Positions 41,505-50,007 of a DNA stretch of 55,067 bases are shown piece by piece; position 1 is the stretch's first letter, and each line of letters starts with the position of its first letter. A program made the position numbers and the translations under genes. This DNA comes from Candidatus Binataceae bacterium (GTDB lineage Bacteria; Desulfobacterota; Binatia; Binatales; Binataceae). The notes under the pieces were generated by a model, which searched no databases, was not told the DNA's origin, and saw only the letters and a list, made by a program, of their open reading frames with translations. The stretch lies in assembly GCA_035294265.1 (NCBI GenBank), contig DATGLK010000052.1, positions 1 through 55,067 on the forward strand, read 5' to 3'.

Positions 41505-43880
41505 TCACGGACTGGAATGGCCTCCCAACGCCGGCAACGGAACCGTGATCCCAGCGTACAGGGTACGGCGCGGTCCATAGGCAGGCTCGAAAATCCCGAT
41601 TCCCGTGCCATTGCGCAGTTCGTTTATCCGGTCCATCAGGTTGACCAACACCACGCGCCCCTGCACCTCTCCCAGTCCTGGCACCTGCCAGCTTCGCATC
41701 GCCGACACATCGATCTGATAGTTTTCCGGCAACTCCTGGGTATTGGCAAAGCCCGCGCGCAGCCCGCTTCCGTACACCCCGCTCAGGCTGAACAGATACT
41801 GGCGCCAGCCATAGGTGATTCCACCCGAAGCTGTGTAGTACTGTTCGTGATCGAGATAAATATAGTGATTGGCGATATAGCTTAATTCCTGCGGCGTGAA
41901 ATTGTATTGGCCGGTAACCACGTCGTTGCCTTGCGCGATCGAGTAGGCGAAATTGGCCCACACCGCCAGTTTTTTCCAATTATAGGTCGCGCTGGTCTCG
42001 GCACCGTAGATCCGGCCGTTGCGATAATTGAAAGGAACAAAAATCGGTACGTAGCCGAATTGGCCCAAGTCGATTAAATCGTGCGACAGGCGGAAATAGG
42101 CGTTTTCCTCCAGCGTCAGATGCTCACCGATATGGCGCACCACGCCGGCGTCCCAATAATAATCGCGCTCGGGCAAAATCGCCGAGGAGCCTTGGCCCAC
42201 AGCCGCCGTGGTGTTCTGAAACAGGGCGAAGCTGCGCGGCGAGATGGTCTCGAAGGACGGGGTTTGAAAAAAGCGCGCGAAGCCGGCGTGTAGGTCGGTC
42301 GCCCGGTTAAGTTTGTAAAGCAGGTTGATGCGCGGGCTGAACTGGTTGCCGCTGGTCAGCCCCGTGACCATATCCCAGCGGATACCGGCGGTCAGGGTCA
42401 GCTTGGGCGCAATTTGCCACACATCCTGCAGATATACCCCGTAAAGCATGTTGATGGCGTTTTGGTTGTCCACGATCGAAATGGGCACGTCGCTGGTCTG
42501 CTGCCCCGAGGAATTGGCCGGAAAAGTCCGCGAGGTATCGTCCAGCTCGACCCCGTATTCGCCCACATAAAAGCCGGCGCCAAACAGGTGCGATCCCAAG
42601 TTGTAGGTCAGGTCGGTTTGCAGAGTGTTAGCAAAATCACTGTGGAAGGTATCGGAGGCAACACCCTGATAGATGAGGTCGCCAACGTCGTCGGGATTGA
42701 AGGTGATCGTGCTATAGCGCGCGGTATAGGACACCTGGTAGCCGATTCCCGAGGGCATCACGCCGCTCAGCGACAAAACGGCAAAGTAATAGTCCTGATC
42801 CAGGCTTTCATTGAGCATCGAGGAGGGATAGTTAGCCGGATTCACTCCCGCCAGACTGTATAGCGGCGTTTGACCGGGGACATTGGGAAACTCGCTGTTG
42901 TTGATCGAGACCCCGGTTATCAGGCTAAGCTTGGCGGTGGAACTTAGGGCGTAGGAGAAATAACCGAAAAATTGCCCCTGGTCCGACAGATCGTGCAGCG
43001 GGGTGTGGTTAGGGGTAGATTGGCTGAAGCCCAGGTTGTCGTGAAGATAGGTGCCGGTCATGAAATAGCTCAACCCACCGTCGCACCCCCCATAATCGAA
43101 GCTGGGCTGGACGGTTTCACGTTGGCCGCCGTAAAACGACACGTTCCCGCCACCCTTGGAGCAACCGTCCGGGGTTTGGATATCAAGCACTCCGGCGTCT
43201 CGATAGCCCAAATTGGCGGGCAACACACCGTCGATCAGGCTCAGACGCTGAACGAAAAAACTGTTGAGGATCTGGCCGAACCCGCTGAAGCTGTCCAACG
43301 GTAGCATCACGCCGTTGATCCGCCATTGCAGATCCGCGTGTTCTCCCTCGATATGCACCTGCTGATCTTCGTCACGCACCACCCCCGGCATCTGCTGAAG
43401 GACGTCGTTGATCGGCGTATTCTGGCCCTCGGGAAGGTTCGAGATCTGCTGACGGGTGAGCGTGTATTGGCTGTTCCCGGTGACGCTCACGCTATTGCTC
43501 GGGCGGCTGATACGGGTGGCTACCACTTGCACGCTGAGCGCTTGCTCCGACTCCATCGCCAGGGTCACCGCCGGGCCGGGAGCGGCGCCCACGCTAACAA
43601 TGCGGGTGGAGGGCTTGTAACCCGCCTGACGCGCCACGATCGCGTAAACGCCCGCGGCCAGATCCTTGAAATGGAACTCACCTTTGGCGTCGCTGTGGGT
43701 GCGCGCCGCCACTTTGCCGCCGCCATCTTGCAACTCAATCGCCACCGTGGCGAGCGGCCGGCCCAACGCGTCCGTCACGTTTCCTGATATCTCATGTGAA
43801 TGGGTTGCTTGGGCACCGGCCGGTGCTGGATTAGCGCCCAGCAGCAGAATCATTCCAACCAAAATAGCATACTTGCGCAC
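41505..43880 (-). CDS. TonB-dependent outer-membrane receptor with carboxypeptidase-regulatory-like domain
   Basis: 791 residues. Signal peptide to about 23 (AGA-Q cleavage). A CarboxypepD_reg-like beta domain follows (GNVTDALGRPLATVAIELQDGGG, about 33-115), then the plug (about 125-250; LPEGQNTPINDVLQQMPGVVRDEDQQVHIEGEHADLQWRINGV) and a 22-strand barrel. The receptor imports a ligand through the outer membrane with TonB energy. The C terminus (PLPALGGHSSP) lacks the usual final aromatic residue. A small His/Cys protein is encoded just upstream (102 bases) and a TolC-type gene is divergent, pointing to metal handling. Ligand unknown. Confidence 0.93.
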   Translation of the reverse strand: MRKYAILVGMILLLGANPAPAGAQATHSHEISGNVTDALGRPLATVAIELQDGGGKVAARTHSDAKGEFHFKDLAAGVYAIVARQAGYKPSTRIVSVGAAPGPAVTLAMESEQALSVQVVATRISRPSNSVSVTGNSQYTLTRQQISNLPEGQNTPINDVLQQMPGVVRDEDQQVHIEGEHADLQWRINGVMLPLDSFSGFGQILNSFFVQRLSLIDGVLPANLGYRDAGVLDIQTPDGCSKGGGNVSFYGGQRETVQPSFDYGGCDGGLSYFMTGTYLHDNLGFSQSTPNHTPLHDLSDQGQFFGYFSYALSSTAKLSLITGVSINNSEFPNVPGQTPLYSLAGVNPANYPSSMLNESLDQDYYFAVLSLSGVMPSGIGYQVSYTARYSTITFNPDDVGDLIYQGVASDTFHSDFANTLQTDLTYNLGSHLFGAGFYVGEYGVELDDTSRTFPANSSGQQTSDVPISIVDNQNAINMLYGVYLQDVWQIAPKLTLTAGIRWDMVTGLTSGNQFSPRINLLYKLNRATDLHAGFARFFQTPSFETISPRSFALFQNTTAAVGQGSSAILPERDYYWDAGVVRHIGEHLTLEENAYFRLSHDLIDLGQFGYVPIFVPFNYRNGRIYGAETSATYNWKKLAVWANFAYSIAQGNDVVTGQYNFTPQELSYIANHYIYLDHEQYYTASGGITYGWRQYLFSLSGVYGSGLRAGFANTQELPENYQIDVSAMRSWQVPGLGEVQGRVVLVNLMDRINELRNGTGIGIFEPAYGPRRTLYAGITVPLPALGGHSSP

Positions 43881-43982
43881 TCCGATTTCCCTCTCGTATT
43901 CGAGTCGTTATCCGCCCCAGCCCGCCCGCTTAAGAACAACAAGCGCGGGGCTCGAGAGGCACTTTGTAGTAAAGCTGGGAAC

Positions 43983-44306
43983 TCAGAGCGCGACAGGAGG
44001 TGCGCGGGAGAAAACCTTGGCCCAAGTGATTAGTACCAATGGCACACGGGCACCAGCCATGCGTTGCCGCGCGCCCTCGACAGGCAGTGTCGGCCCGCAG
44101 CTCTGGCTGAGCTGGGTAGGCGAATGAAAATGGAACAAGCACAGCGCACAAAAGACGTCGCTGACCTGCGCCGACGGACCGAAGTACTCCTGAAACGTCT
44201 GTTGATGGAAATGGGCCGCGGATAGCGACTGCGCCGCCAGCAACAGGACGGCCATCGCCAGGATTCCAACCCGGCGACCGCGTTCGCGCGCTATCCCGGC
44301 CAGCAT
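43983..44306 (-). CDS. Small exported His/Cys protein, DUF2946-like
   Basis: About 107 residues from ATG 44306. A hydrophobic segment (about 14-30) is followed by AAHFHQQ (His32, His34) and VFCALCLFHFHSP (Cys53, Cys56, His59, His61), then a C-terminal FSRAPPVAL. Proteins of this type (DUF2946-like) carry an N-terminal membrane anchor or signal, then His and Cys pairs, and are found beside TonB receptors and metal efflux genes; a periplasmic metal-binding role is inferred. It is read leftwards into the TonB receptor gene, so both probably share a promoter in 44307-44640. Start uncertain: frames are open to 44438. Confidence 0.66.
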   Translation of the reverse strand: MLAGIARERGRRVGILAMAVLLLAAQSLSAAHFHQQTFQEYFGPSAQVSDVFCALCLFHFHSPTQLSQSCGPTLPVEGARQRMAGARVPLVLITWAKVFSRAPPVAL

Positions 44307-44764
44307 TCCCGGCCACCAAAGATGCTGGCGCGCAACAACGTAGAACCCCCCCGGGCCTCCAGGCCACCGTGCGAGCGATGGCGCACGTCGCGCGCGCACC
44401 GGCTTACAGCTATCGGGCGAGCCCCTAAAAATGTACAAGGGCGCATGGTTATTGCGGCCAATCCTGTTTACGAAGGCTCTAAATAATAACAGTCAGGGCC
44501 ACGCCGTCAAGTGGCAGTGACCTGGCCGAGCTGCTGGTTAATTTCTTTTCATTGAATAGTCAGGGCGGCCGGAAGAAAATCGCGCTGGGTGTGTAACACG
44601 GAATTTACCGTGTATAGTGGCAGCGTGATTGGTTTTACCCGGCGCGCAAGCTAGCATTCCGCATCGCATGACGCACGGGCCCCGCGACCCGTTCAGGATT
44701 TCCAAGCACCAGGACGCGGCTTTGAATTAGTCGCGCCGAAGTTGGATTTATTACAGGTTTGACG
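44307..44764. other. Divergent control region between His/Cys gene and TolC-type gene
   Basis: 458 bases. The centre (44440-44640) is AT-richer than the surroundings. It contains a palindrome (44596-44613) that ends next to a TATAGT -10-like hexamer (44613-44618), and two copies of AGTCAGGGC (44491, 44558) and of AGTGGCAG (44510, 44616) in the same order. No cobalamin riboswitch could be built from the minus strand, although GCCACT occurs there. The rightward gene has a long leader of about 150 bases after the palindrome. Confidence 0.5.
44596..44613. promoter_or_regulatory. Operator-like palindrome upstream of TolC-type gene
   Basis: ACACGGAATTTACCGTGT: perfect 6-base arms around a six-base spacer. 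It directly precedes, and overlaps by one base, a TATAGT hexamer that fits a -10 box. An operator in this place, between -35 and -10, is how MerR-type metal regulators work; ArsR-type repressors also use such sites. No regulator gene is in the window beside it. Confidence 0.5.
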
Positions 44765-46018
44765 ATGCGAACCAAGAACGTGTTGTTCGGCATAGCGCTT
44801 TGCTTACTCTGGATACCCAGCCAGGCTCACGCCCAGGTGATGAGCCTGGATCAGGCTATCCACGAGGCCCTGGAAGTCAACCCGCAGGTGCGGGCGGCGC
44901 GCGCCCGCTGGGAGGCGGCCCAGCATCAGATTGTCCAGGCATATACTCCCAGCGACCCTCAGGCCTCTTTTCTCAACGGCGACAGTTGGCGTGGCCTGGG
45001 CACCCCAGCCTACCAGAGTTACGCCATCACCCAGTCTCTTCAGTTTCCGGGCAAAGCGTTGTTGCAGGGCACAATCGCCAAGCACACCGCCGATATTAGC
45101 GAGTTGGCCTACCGGGCGGTGTTGCGTGACGTGCGCGCGCAGGTCCAGACCGCCTATTACCAGCTCCAGTTGGATTTGGCGCTTAATGATCTGATTGTGG
45201 CCAACGCCGCGAGTCTGGAACAAGTACTGAAGGTCACCGAGATCTCTTACACCGCCAATCTTTCCAGCCAAGGCGATGTCATCAACGCTAAGTTCGCCCT
45301 GGAAGCGATGCGCGAGCAGGGCCGCCAACAGCTAGTCACAATCGCCAACGACCAAACCGCGCTTAACGTGCTTCTGATGCGCCGAGCCGAAGCGCCCCTG
45401 GAGGTCACGCGCCAATTCGATCTGACCGGATTCGAGGCGCGCTTGGAGCAGATAATCGATTTGGCGACGAGCAAACGGCAGGAAATCCTGGAAGCGGCGC
45501 TGGCCCAACAAAACCAAGCCAGCGCGCTCAAACTGGCGCGACTGGAATATGCACCAGACTATTCCATCGGCTTTGGCCTGGACCACTTCGAGGTCGCCAA
45601 TTTTGCTCCGACGCTGGCGCATACTCAGGACTGGAACGTGACTTTGGCCTTCAATCTGCCACTGTTCTTCTGGGCCAAGAACGAAGACTTCGCCGCCGCC
45701 GAGCGCAACCTGGAGGCGGCACGCGAGGACCTCGACTCAATCCGGGTGCAGACCGCGGGTTTGGTGACGACCACCTATCGGCAAATCCTGCGATCGCGGG
45801 AGACCGCACTGCTTTATCGAAACACGCTGATTCCGCTGGCTCGCCAGGCATTCGCCGTGATGCTGGTGGCTTACCAGGGTGGCAAGGCGGATTTCACGAC
45901 CCTGATTACTACCTTCCAGCAGGAAAGCAGCGCGCAGAGTACCTATCTGCAAGCCGTCAATCAGTTGCTCGCGGGCAAGGTCGCGCTGGAACAAGCCGCC
46001 GGCGGTAGTCTGCAATAA
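44765..46018 (+). CDS. TolC-family outer-membrane efflux protein
   Basis: 417 residues. Signal peptide MRTKNVLFGIALCLLWIPSQAHA. The mature chain has the two-fold TolC repeat: SLDQAIHEALEVNPQVRAARARWEAAQ near the N terminus, long alpha-helical stretches, and a second copy starting about residue 225. TolC-family trimers form the outer-membrane exit duct of efflux pumps or type I secretion systems. Normally adaptor and pump genes follow; here a 245-base gap leads to an unrelated gene on the other strand, so it must work with partners encoded elsewhere. Divergent from a TonB receptor/His-Cys pair; metal export is a reasonable guess. Confidence 0.93.
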   Translation: MRTKNVLFGIALCLLWIPSQAHAQVMSLDQAIHEALEVNPQVRAARARWEAAQHQIVQAYTPSDPQASFLNGDSWRGLGTPAYQSYAITQSLQFPGKALLQGTIAKHTADISELAYRAVLRDVRAQVQTAYYQLQLDLALNDLIVANAASLEQVLKVTEISYTANLSSQGDVINAKFALEAMREQGRQQLVTIANDQTALNVLLMRRAEAPLEVTRQFDLTGFEARLEQIIDLATSKRQEILEAALAQQNQASALKLARLEYAPDYSIGFGLDHFEVANFAPTLAHTQDWNVTLAFNLPLFFWAKNEDFAAAERNLEAAREDLDSIRVQTAGLVTTTYRQILRSRETALLYRNTLIPLARQAFAVMLVAYQGGKADFTTLITTFQQESSAQSTYLQAVNQLLAGKVALEQAAGGSLQ

Positions 46019-46263
46019 GCGTGCAGGAGTTGTAGGCGACACGTGAGAGCTTGCGACAATCGGGCGTCGACGTGCTCGCCCTGCCCCGCGACACGCCCGC
46101 TCGCGAGGCGGTCGAACGGACCGGTGGGCACCTTACCGATGAGTTCGAGGGTCAACTCAATGTGCGCTGGAGGCAGGGCGTCCGACTTCGCCTACGCGGA
46201 TATCGATCGATCAGCGGCTGGGCGAAGAGCTTTGAAGGCACCCCGCGCGGGTACACCAAAATC

Positions 46264-47025
46264 TCAAGCTTTGCGCGCCAGCACAGTCAAAGTGCGCAGG
46301 CGAAAATGAAGCTTGCCATCGACCATCCGCACCCCAAGGTCGGCATCATCGCGACCTAGGCAGCCCCGCATCAAGTCGGCCGCCTGCGCGATCCGCTCGG
46401 CACTCTGGAAAGTACGGCTTGACCATTCTTCAAAGTCCATGTCGAGGTTGCCCGGCTGCGCTTTCTCGACACGTAGACCAACGTCGCGGCAGACTTGAAG
46501 CAACTCGGCGGCGCTCAGCGCACGCACATGCGAGGGATCGCGCAACCATTCGATGCGGTTGTGATAGGCCGCCTTGACCGGATCATCCGAACAAATCTCA
46601 TCCAGGATAACCGCGCGCCCCCCAGCTTTGAGTACTCGCGCCAGCTCACCCACGACCACCTTTGGCCGGGGCAAATGGTGGACCGTATAGCGCATCACGC
46701 CCAAATCCATCGTGCCGCTTAACAAAGGGATCTGCTCGGCGTCCCCACGCACCAAGGCAACTGGGAATCGGGCCCGCTCGCCGGCCTCGCGCAGCATCCC
46801 CTCCGTCAGGTCCAGCCCGATCACCCGGCCGGTGATAGCGGCAAAGGCTTGCGCGACCAGTCCCGGGCCGCAGGCCAAGTCGAGCACGCGCGCCCCTGCC
46901 TGCACGCCGCTCAGCTCGACCAGCTCGCGCAAGCGGTTGGGATCGCGATGGACCGGACTACCCGCCAGCGAGCGCGCCTGCTTGGCAAACTCTCGCTGAA
47001 CCGTCTGCTGATGGGCCGAGGCCAC
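46264..47025 (-). CDS. Class I SAM-dependent methyltransferase (UbiE/Methyltransf_11-like)
   Basis: 253 residues. Motif I VLDLACGPGLVAQAFA (about 47-62), acidic end of strand 2 VIGLDLTEGML, motif II GDAEQIPLLSGTMDLGVMRYTVHHLPRP, and motif III LKAGGRAVILDEI. This is the small-molecule methyltransferase layout of UbiE/Coq5 and relatives. Substrate unknown. The GTG start (47023-47025) follows CAGGAG and lies three bases after the DUF6282 stop, so the two genes are co-transcribed leftwards. The adjoining metal hydrolase suggests a two-step modification of one compound; this is inference. Confidence 0.9.
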   Translation of the reverse strand: MASAHQQTVQREFAKQARSLAGSPVHRDPNRLRELVELSGVQAGARVLDLACGPGLVAQAFAAITGRVIGLDLTEGMLREAGERARFPVALVRGDAEQIPLLSGTMDLGVMRYTVHHLPRPKVVVGELARVLKAGGRAVILDEICSDDPVKAAYHNRIEWLRDPSHVRALSAAELLQVCRDVGLRVEKAQPGNLDMDFEEWSSRTFQSAERIAQAADLMRGCLGRDDADLGVRMVDGKLHFRLRTLTVLARKA

Positions 47026-47028
47026 CGG

Positions 47029-47937
47029 CTACTCCTGACCCAGGATCGCCCCGGGATTATGGCTCACCATTCGTTCGATATCGCGGGCTGGGAAGCCTGC
47101 CTCCAGCATCTTGCTGATAAAGTAGGTTAGTCCTTCGTCAACATACGGATTGTAAGTTTGGCCCAGGTCGGTGGCCAGAATCGTAGTGCTGGTACCGATC
47201 GCGCGGATGTTGTTAACAACATGCTCCCATGGAATCTTTTTGGTATAGGCAGTGGTGAAGCAGCGCTCGAAGAGCACGTCGTAACGTGCCAGTTCGCGCT
47301 GCTGATCCAGACTGAGCAAAGTAGTAGGAAATTCCGGATGGGTGATGACAATGCGCTTGACCCCGGCCTCGCGCGCCGCCTTGACCACCGGGGCCATCTC
47401 GGGCGGGCTGATATGGCCGGTGGCCAGGATCATATCGTGCTTGGCCATCACTTCCAGACATTGCCGCGTGGCCGCTTTGACCTTCAGCCCCTCGTCGGTC
47501 ACTCGAATCCATTCTCCCGCGATACCCAGGGCCCGCATCTCGCGCGCGATTCCCATCCAATACGGCAGCTTGCTTTCGTCCTTCTGCCCCGCCACGTTCT
47601 CTAGCTCGTTGGCTGAATCCACCGTGGGGAGCCAAACCACCTTGGCGCCCAAGCGACCGGCTATATCGACCGCAATCGGGTTGAGACCGCCCACCGCGTT
47701 GTTAAGCACCAAGCCGCCGAAGGCATGAATCTGGGGAAAGACGCGATTGAGGAGCGTGGCGCGGTCGGCCGTGCAGGTGTAATGCGATTTCAGCACGAAG
47801 CCTGACATCCCGCTTTCGACCGCACGTTTGGCCAACTCCAGGTCGTCGAATTTGCGCGCCATCACGTCAGGTCCGCTATGCACATGCATGTCATAGGCGC
47901 CCTTGAGCAGAGCCTTGGCCTCATCCTGACCAGCCAT
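47029..47937 (-). CDS. DUF6282-family amidohydrolase-like protein (copy 2)
   Basis: 302 residues. The metal motif Asp16-x-His18-x-His20 (GAYDMHVHSGPDV) is followed by FVLKSHYTCTADRATLLN with the bridging lysine, then ILATGHIS (His), IVITHPEF (His) and ILATDLGQ (Asp). All amidohydrolase-type ligands are therefore present. It is the typical short form of DUF6282, unlike the longer copy at 23338. No function is established that I know of. ATG 47937 follows GGAGG; the longer frame to 48045 reads into the next gene's end. A methyltransferase gene follows three bases after its stop. Confidence 0.86.
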   Translation of the reverse strand: MAGQDEAKALLKGAYDMHVHSGPDVMARKFDDLELAKRAVESGMSGFVLKSHYTCTADRATLLNRVFPQIHAFGGLVLNNAVGGLNPIAVDIAGRLGAKVVWLPTVDSANELENVAGQKDESKLPYWMGIAREMRALGIAGEWIRVTDEGLKVKAATRQCLEVMAKHDMILATGHISPPEMAPVVKAAREAGVKRIVITHPEFPTTLLSLDQQRELARYDVLFERCFTTAYTKKIPWEHVVNNIRAIGTSTTILATDLGQTYNPYVDEGLTYFISKMLEAGFPARDIERMVSHNPGAILGQE

Positions 47938-48034
47938 TTTCGAGCCTCCTTGCAAAACCGTGATGGTTGCAGTTGTAACGCTACATGACCTGGCTGCCGC
48001 CAAGGAAGAGCGCCGGTCGCGGCCGCCCTCATCC

Positions 48035-48544
48035 CTAGCGGGCACGGCGCGCTAGCGGCTGCTGGCGGCGCTGGATACGACGCCAACGGCGCCATAGCGA
48101 ATAGAGCAGATAGGCCGCCAGCGCTCCCGCCAGATCGAGCTCCAGATCGGTGGGGCTGCAAGTGCGCGAAGGTACGAAGAATTGATGGATTTCATCGGCT
48201 ATGGCGGCAAGCAGGGTGACTCCCAGGGCACCGGTCGCCGACAGGCGCGAACACACGACCAAGACGAAAAACAGAACGAAATACTCGGCCGCGTGCGCAG
48301 CTAGGCGAAGGTTGATGTTGAGCCAGCGCTCGGTGGGCGGCGGCAGATTAATGGCTAGCGTACGCAAGCCGTGATGCAGCAACGCACCGCTCCATTGAAA
48401 AGAGAACAGTCCCGTGCCCAACAGGTAAATTACCAAAGCCGCCAAAATTCCAATACTGACGGCGATTGAGCGTGACCGTGCCGATGGCAGCGAAGCGGTC
48501 ACGTTTGGATACGAACAGATGTCATTGCAGCTTAAAGCTTTCAT
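48035..48544 (-). CDS. VanZ-like membrane protein
   Basis: 169 residues with four hydrophobic helices. The VanZ pattern is clear: NLRLAAHAAEYFVLFFVLVV, then LLAAIADEIHQFFVPSRTCSPTDLELDLAGALAAYLLYSL, with the conserved DEIHQ and DL..N/D-type motif before the last helix. VanZ relatives occur widely and are linked to teicoplanin resistance only in enterococci; here an envelope role of unknown kind is likely. ATG 48544 lies in the five-base loop of a perfect 12-bp hairpin (48530-48558), which leaves no free ribosome-binding site; GTG 48502 is an alternative start. C terminus is strongly basic. Confidence 0.82.
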   Translation of the reverse strand: MKALSCNDICSYPNVTASLPSARSRSIAVSIGILAALVIYLLGTGLFSFQWSGALLHHGLRTLAINLPPPTERWLNINLRLAAHAAEYFVLFFVLVVCSRLSATGALGVTLLAAIADEIHQFFVPSRTCSPTDLELDLAGALAAYLLYSLWRRWRRIQRRQQPLARRAR

Positions 48545-48558
48545 CAAAAGCTTTAAGC
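48530..48558 (-). promoter_or_regulatory. Perfect 12-bp hairpin enclosing the VanZ start codon
   Basis: GCTTAAAGCTTT and its exact complement flank five bases, read TGATG on the coding (minus) strand. The start codon ATG of the VanZ-like gene is therefore in the loop. No T-run follows on either strand, so it is not a terminator. In mRNA it would hide the region before the start and could block or tune initiation. Confidence 0.6.
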
Positions 48559-48741
48559 GTCAAGGTGCCCGCGACTGTGAGCCGCGGGCCGCAAGCAGCT
48601 TCACTTTTTTGTCTTCCTTTTGCCGTATATGGAGAAGAAATCAGCGGTTCCTATAGCCACGATAAGGTAGCGGAGACCGAGAACTCGCTTTTTTCAATGG
48701 GACCGACCGCGGGCCCATCTACCCCGCTAAGCGGGCAGACC

Positions 48742-49755
48742 TCACGCGATTTGGCGGCCAAGCTTAACGGGTAGGCGCCCCGCCATCACCAAGTCGATAA
48801 TCTCGCCCAGCCGTGCGCGTCTGCGGGCGCGGCTGTAAGACTCGGCCACTCGTTGGCGCCCCTTGATACTCTGGCGCTCCCACAGCTGGGGGTCAGTAGC
48901 CAGCGCATTTAGCTGCTGTGCAATCTCGCCGGCCTGGGCCGGATCGCAATATTGAGCCGCATCCTGAGCTATCTCCAGGGTCAGAGGGCAGCGGGTAGTG
49001 ATTACCGGCAGGCCGTGACTCATCGCCTCCAGCTGCGCAACCGCCAGGTTTTCATAGCGCACCGGATGGACCAGCATCAGCGCGCGCCGATACAGTTCGT
49101 CGCGGGTCTCGAAGCTGACCCGCCCGCGCAGAGAGATCCGATCGGCAACTTGCAGATTGCGCGCGGTCTGAATAAAGCGCTCGTAACCGGGGCCCGGGCT
49201 GCCGATGAAATGGAACCGTAGTCGCGGTTGGTCCTTGGATACCAGCGCGATCGCCTTCAGCAAGCTGTCCAAGCGCTTGCGCGCGCCCGGATCTATGCCG
49301 ACGGTTCCCACGCACAGCACGATTGGCTCGCGCTCCGAGCGCCGGGCAACACGGCTATCAACCTCCAGCCCGAGGTGAACCAGGAACAAATTATGCGGCC
49401 GCAGCCTGTGGACCGAGTCATAGTCGGTCTGCGACAAGACGCCTACTGCAGTGGCATGACGCACACCGTAGCGGATGAGTATCCGTTGGTATTTAGGCCG
49501 TGCGCCGTCCAGCTCGGAATCGAGATTTCCCATCAAAAAGCAGGGCCGGCGCATAAGCTGCGCTCCCAGCACCGCGCGCACGCCCGAGCCGAACCACCAA
49601 GCCATCACCAGATCGCACCGCCGCGGGATGTCGGCCAGGTTAGTGGCCACGGTAACCTCATGCCCTGACTCCTCCAGCAGCGCGATATCCTGGCCGTAAA
49701 AGCTCTTGGGCAATGCGACGCGGTCGGAAATGCTTGCGAAGAAGCACACTCTCAT
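48742..49755 (-). CDS. Glycosyltransferase family 4 (GT1-like) protein
   Basis: 337 residues of GT-B fold. The C-terminal donor-binding half has IVLCVGTVGIDPGARKRLDSLLKAI (about 145-170) and the family hallmark LVHPVRYENLAVAQLEAMSHGLPVITT with the EX7E-type glutamates, then a C-terminal AQQLNALATDPQLWERQSIKGR. The N-terminal acceptor half is shorter than in many GT4 enzymes. It transfers a sugar from a nucleotide donor to a lipid or glycan of the envelope; acceptor unknown. It lies upstream of the VanZ-like gene in the same direction (197 bases), with no other glycan genes around. Confidence 0.9.
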   Translation of the reverse strand: MRVCFFASISDRVALPKSFYGQDIALLEESGHEVTVATNLADIPRRCDLVMAWWFGSGVRAVLGAQLMRRPCFLMGNLDSELDGARPKYQRILIRYGVRHATAVGVLSQTDYDSVHRLRPHNLFLVHLGLEVDSRVARRSEREPIVLCVGTVGIDPGARKRLDSLLKAIALVSKDQPRLRFHFIGSPGPGYERFIQTARNLQVADRISLRGRVSFETRDELYRRALMLVHPVRYENLAVAQLEAMSHGLPVITTRCPLTLEIAQDAAQYCDPAQAGEIAQQLNALATDPQLWERQSIKGRQRVAESYSRARRRARLGEIIDLVMAGRLPVKLGRQIA

Positions 49756-50007
49756 AGGCCTTGCGCAACCCCATCGCTGAGCAGAATAAAACGAGCGCCT
49801 GTCGAAATCTTGGGATAGAGATTATCCAAGCCTGGGAGGGGCGTTAAGCAGATGATGATAGAAAGAGAAAAATCCGCTGATCCGACAAATATCTCGTGAT
49901 TAAAGTTGCTTACTTTGCCCGCTTCCCATCATCGACCGCAATTAGCCATCGGCGCTATGCTGACGACTGGGCTGAAACAAGATGGCTTGCCTTGGGGAGG
50001 ATGTGCG

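Noticed and set aside
41341-41979. N-terminal extension of the cupin gene by about 210 codons
   Set aside because: The extra part reads antisense to the TonB receptor and the 41505-41340 gap; a good ribosome-binding site precedes ATG 41340.
44400-44640. Possible cobalamin riboswitch before the His/Cys protein and TonB receptor
   Set aside because: GCCACT occurs on the minus strand, but the B12 box and the surrounding conserved stems could not be matched.
46019-46263. Open frame after the TolC-type gene (TTG about 46051)
   Set aside because: No ribosome-binding site or family; it overlaps the methyltransferase gene antisense. I see nothing else in this 245-base gap.
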